NCBI GenBank assembly: GCA_003489085.1
Contig: DNJM01000152.1
Coordinates: 1 to 5,887, forward strand
Length of the DNA: 5,887 bases
Direction of reading: 5' to 3'
Origin: Lachnospiraceae bacterium
GTDB taxonomy: Bacteria > Bacillota > Clostridia > Lachnospirales > Lachnospiraceae
Of the stretch, positions 5,409-5,887 are shown piece after piece. The notes under the pieces were generated by a model. It did no database searches. It had not been told where the DNA came from and was given only the letters and a program-made list of their open reading frames with translations. A program made the translations under genes and the position numbers. How positions within the stretch are numbered: the stretch's first letter is position 1; each line of letters begins with the position of its first letter.

Positions 5409-5887
5409 ATGAATTATATTATCAGCGGAAAAAATATCGATGTTACTCCTGCACTAAAGGACACCATCGAGAAAAAACTTGGAAAACTCGAAAGATACTT
5501 TACTCCTGAAACCGAAATTGTGGTTACCTTAAGCGTCGAAAAAGGACGGCAGAAAATTGAAGTAACAATCCCGATGAAGGGAACCATCATTCGTTCCGAA
5601 CAGGTGAGCAGCGACATGTATGTCTCCATTGATCTTGTGGAAGAAGTAATTGAACGCCAGCTCCGCAGATACAAAACCAAACTGATCAACAAACATCTGG
5701 AAGAGGACACTTTCAGGCAGGAATTCTTCGATGAAGAGGATACTTCAGCAGAGGATGAAGCGATCCGCATCATCCGGACCAAGCGCTTCGGTATCAAGCC
5801 GATGTATCCGGAAGATGCTTGTGTACAGATGGAGCTTTTAGGACATGCGTTCTATGTATTCTGCAATGCAGAGACAGATGAAGTAAA
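5409..5887 (+). CDS. hpf: Long-form ribosome hibernation promoting factor, 3' end missing
   Basis: Long HPF binds the 30S decoding region and joins two 70S ribosomes into inactive 100S dimers in slow growth or stationary phase. The window holds 159 full codons; the frame is still open at the right edge (GTA then two bases), and relatives run to roughly 175-190 residues. The N-terminal HPF/RaiA domain (about 1-97) shows IISGKNIDVTPALKDTIEKK, LGKLERYF and DLVEEVIERQLRRYKTK. An acidic linker follows (about 98-118), then the C-terminal dimerisation domain with RTKRFGIKPMYPEDACVQM and LLGHAFYVFCNAETDEV. That second domain separates it from short HPF and YfiA. The start has AGAGGAG (5394-5400) eight bases upstream. 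It follows the PsiE-like gene by 51 bases and has its own extended -10 promoter. Confidence 0.95.
   Translation, partial: MNYIISGKNIDVTPALKDTIEKKLGKLERYFTPETEIVVTLSVEKGRQKIEVTIPMKGTIIRSEQVSSDMYVSIDLVEEVIERQLRRYKTKLINKHLEEDTFRQEFFDEEDTSAEDEAIRIIRTKRFGIKPMYPEDACVQMELLGHAFYVFCNAETDEV

Noticed and set aside
5414..5797. 127-codon minus-strand reading frame opposite hpf
   Set aside because: Its Ser-rich translation is the reverse reading of conserved HPF codons, with no independent start signals.
1..5887. Mobile element, defence system or CRISPR array
   Set aside because: All genes are housekeeping or conserved families with uniform composition; no transposase, terminal repeats or spaced repeats were seen.

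Overview
The window looks like ordinary chromosome from a low-to-mid GC Clostridia, most likely a Lachnospiraceae-type bacterium. That placement is my recognition of the protein sequences (tandem-OB SSB-like protein, long-form HPF, TypA, PsiE-like protein) and was not checked by a search. Codon use and base composition look uniform across the genes. I see no transposase, integrase, phage gene, CRISPR array, tRNA or rRNA.

Layout. The left part (1-2553) is read on the minus strand. In transcription order it holds a tandem OB-fold single-stranded-DNA-binding-like protein (2553-1921), dapA (1820-930), dapB (889-131), and the first few codons of another gene leaving the window at base 1. A 296-base divergent region (2554-2849) separates these from the plus-strand genes: typA/bipA (2850-4679), a PsiE-like four-helix membrane protein (4746-5357), and a long-form hibernation promoting factor cut by the right edge (5409-5887).

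How the genes work together. DapA and DapB catalyse the first two committed steps from aspartate semialdehyde to tetrahydrodipicolinate, which feeds lysine and peptidoglycan diaminopimelate. They sit 40 bases apart behind one near-consensus promoter (TTGACA, 17-base spacer, extended TGATAAAAT). The leader of about 30 bases is too short for a lysine riboswitch. TypA and HPF both act on the ribosome (assembly/stress GTPase and 100S dimer formation), with the PsiE-like membrane protein of unknown role between them. Each of the three plus-strand genes has its own recognisable promoter, so they need not be one transcript.

Nothing here is a convincing new system. The most interesting points are three. 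First, a perfect 9-bp inverted repeat covers the Shine-Dalgarno of the PsiE-like gene, and an embedded promoter would start transcription inside its loop, so readthrough and local transcripts would differ in translatability. Second, the PsiE-like protein lies between two ribosome-associated genes and carries an extra C-terminal domain. Third, the SSB-like protein is an internal OB duplication without the usual acidic C-terminal tip.
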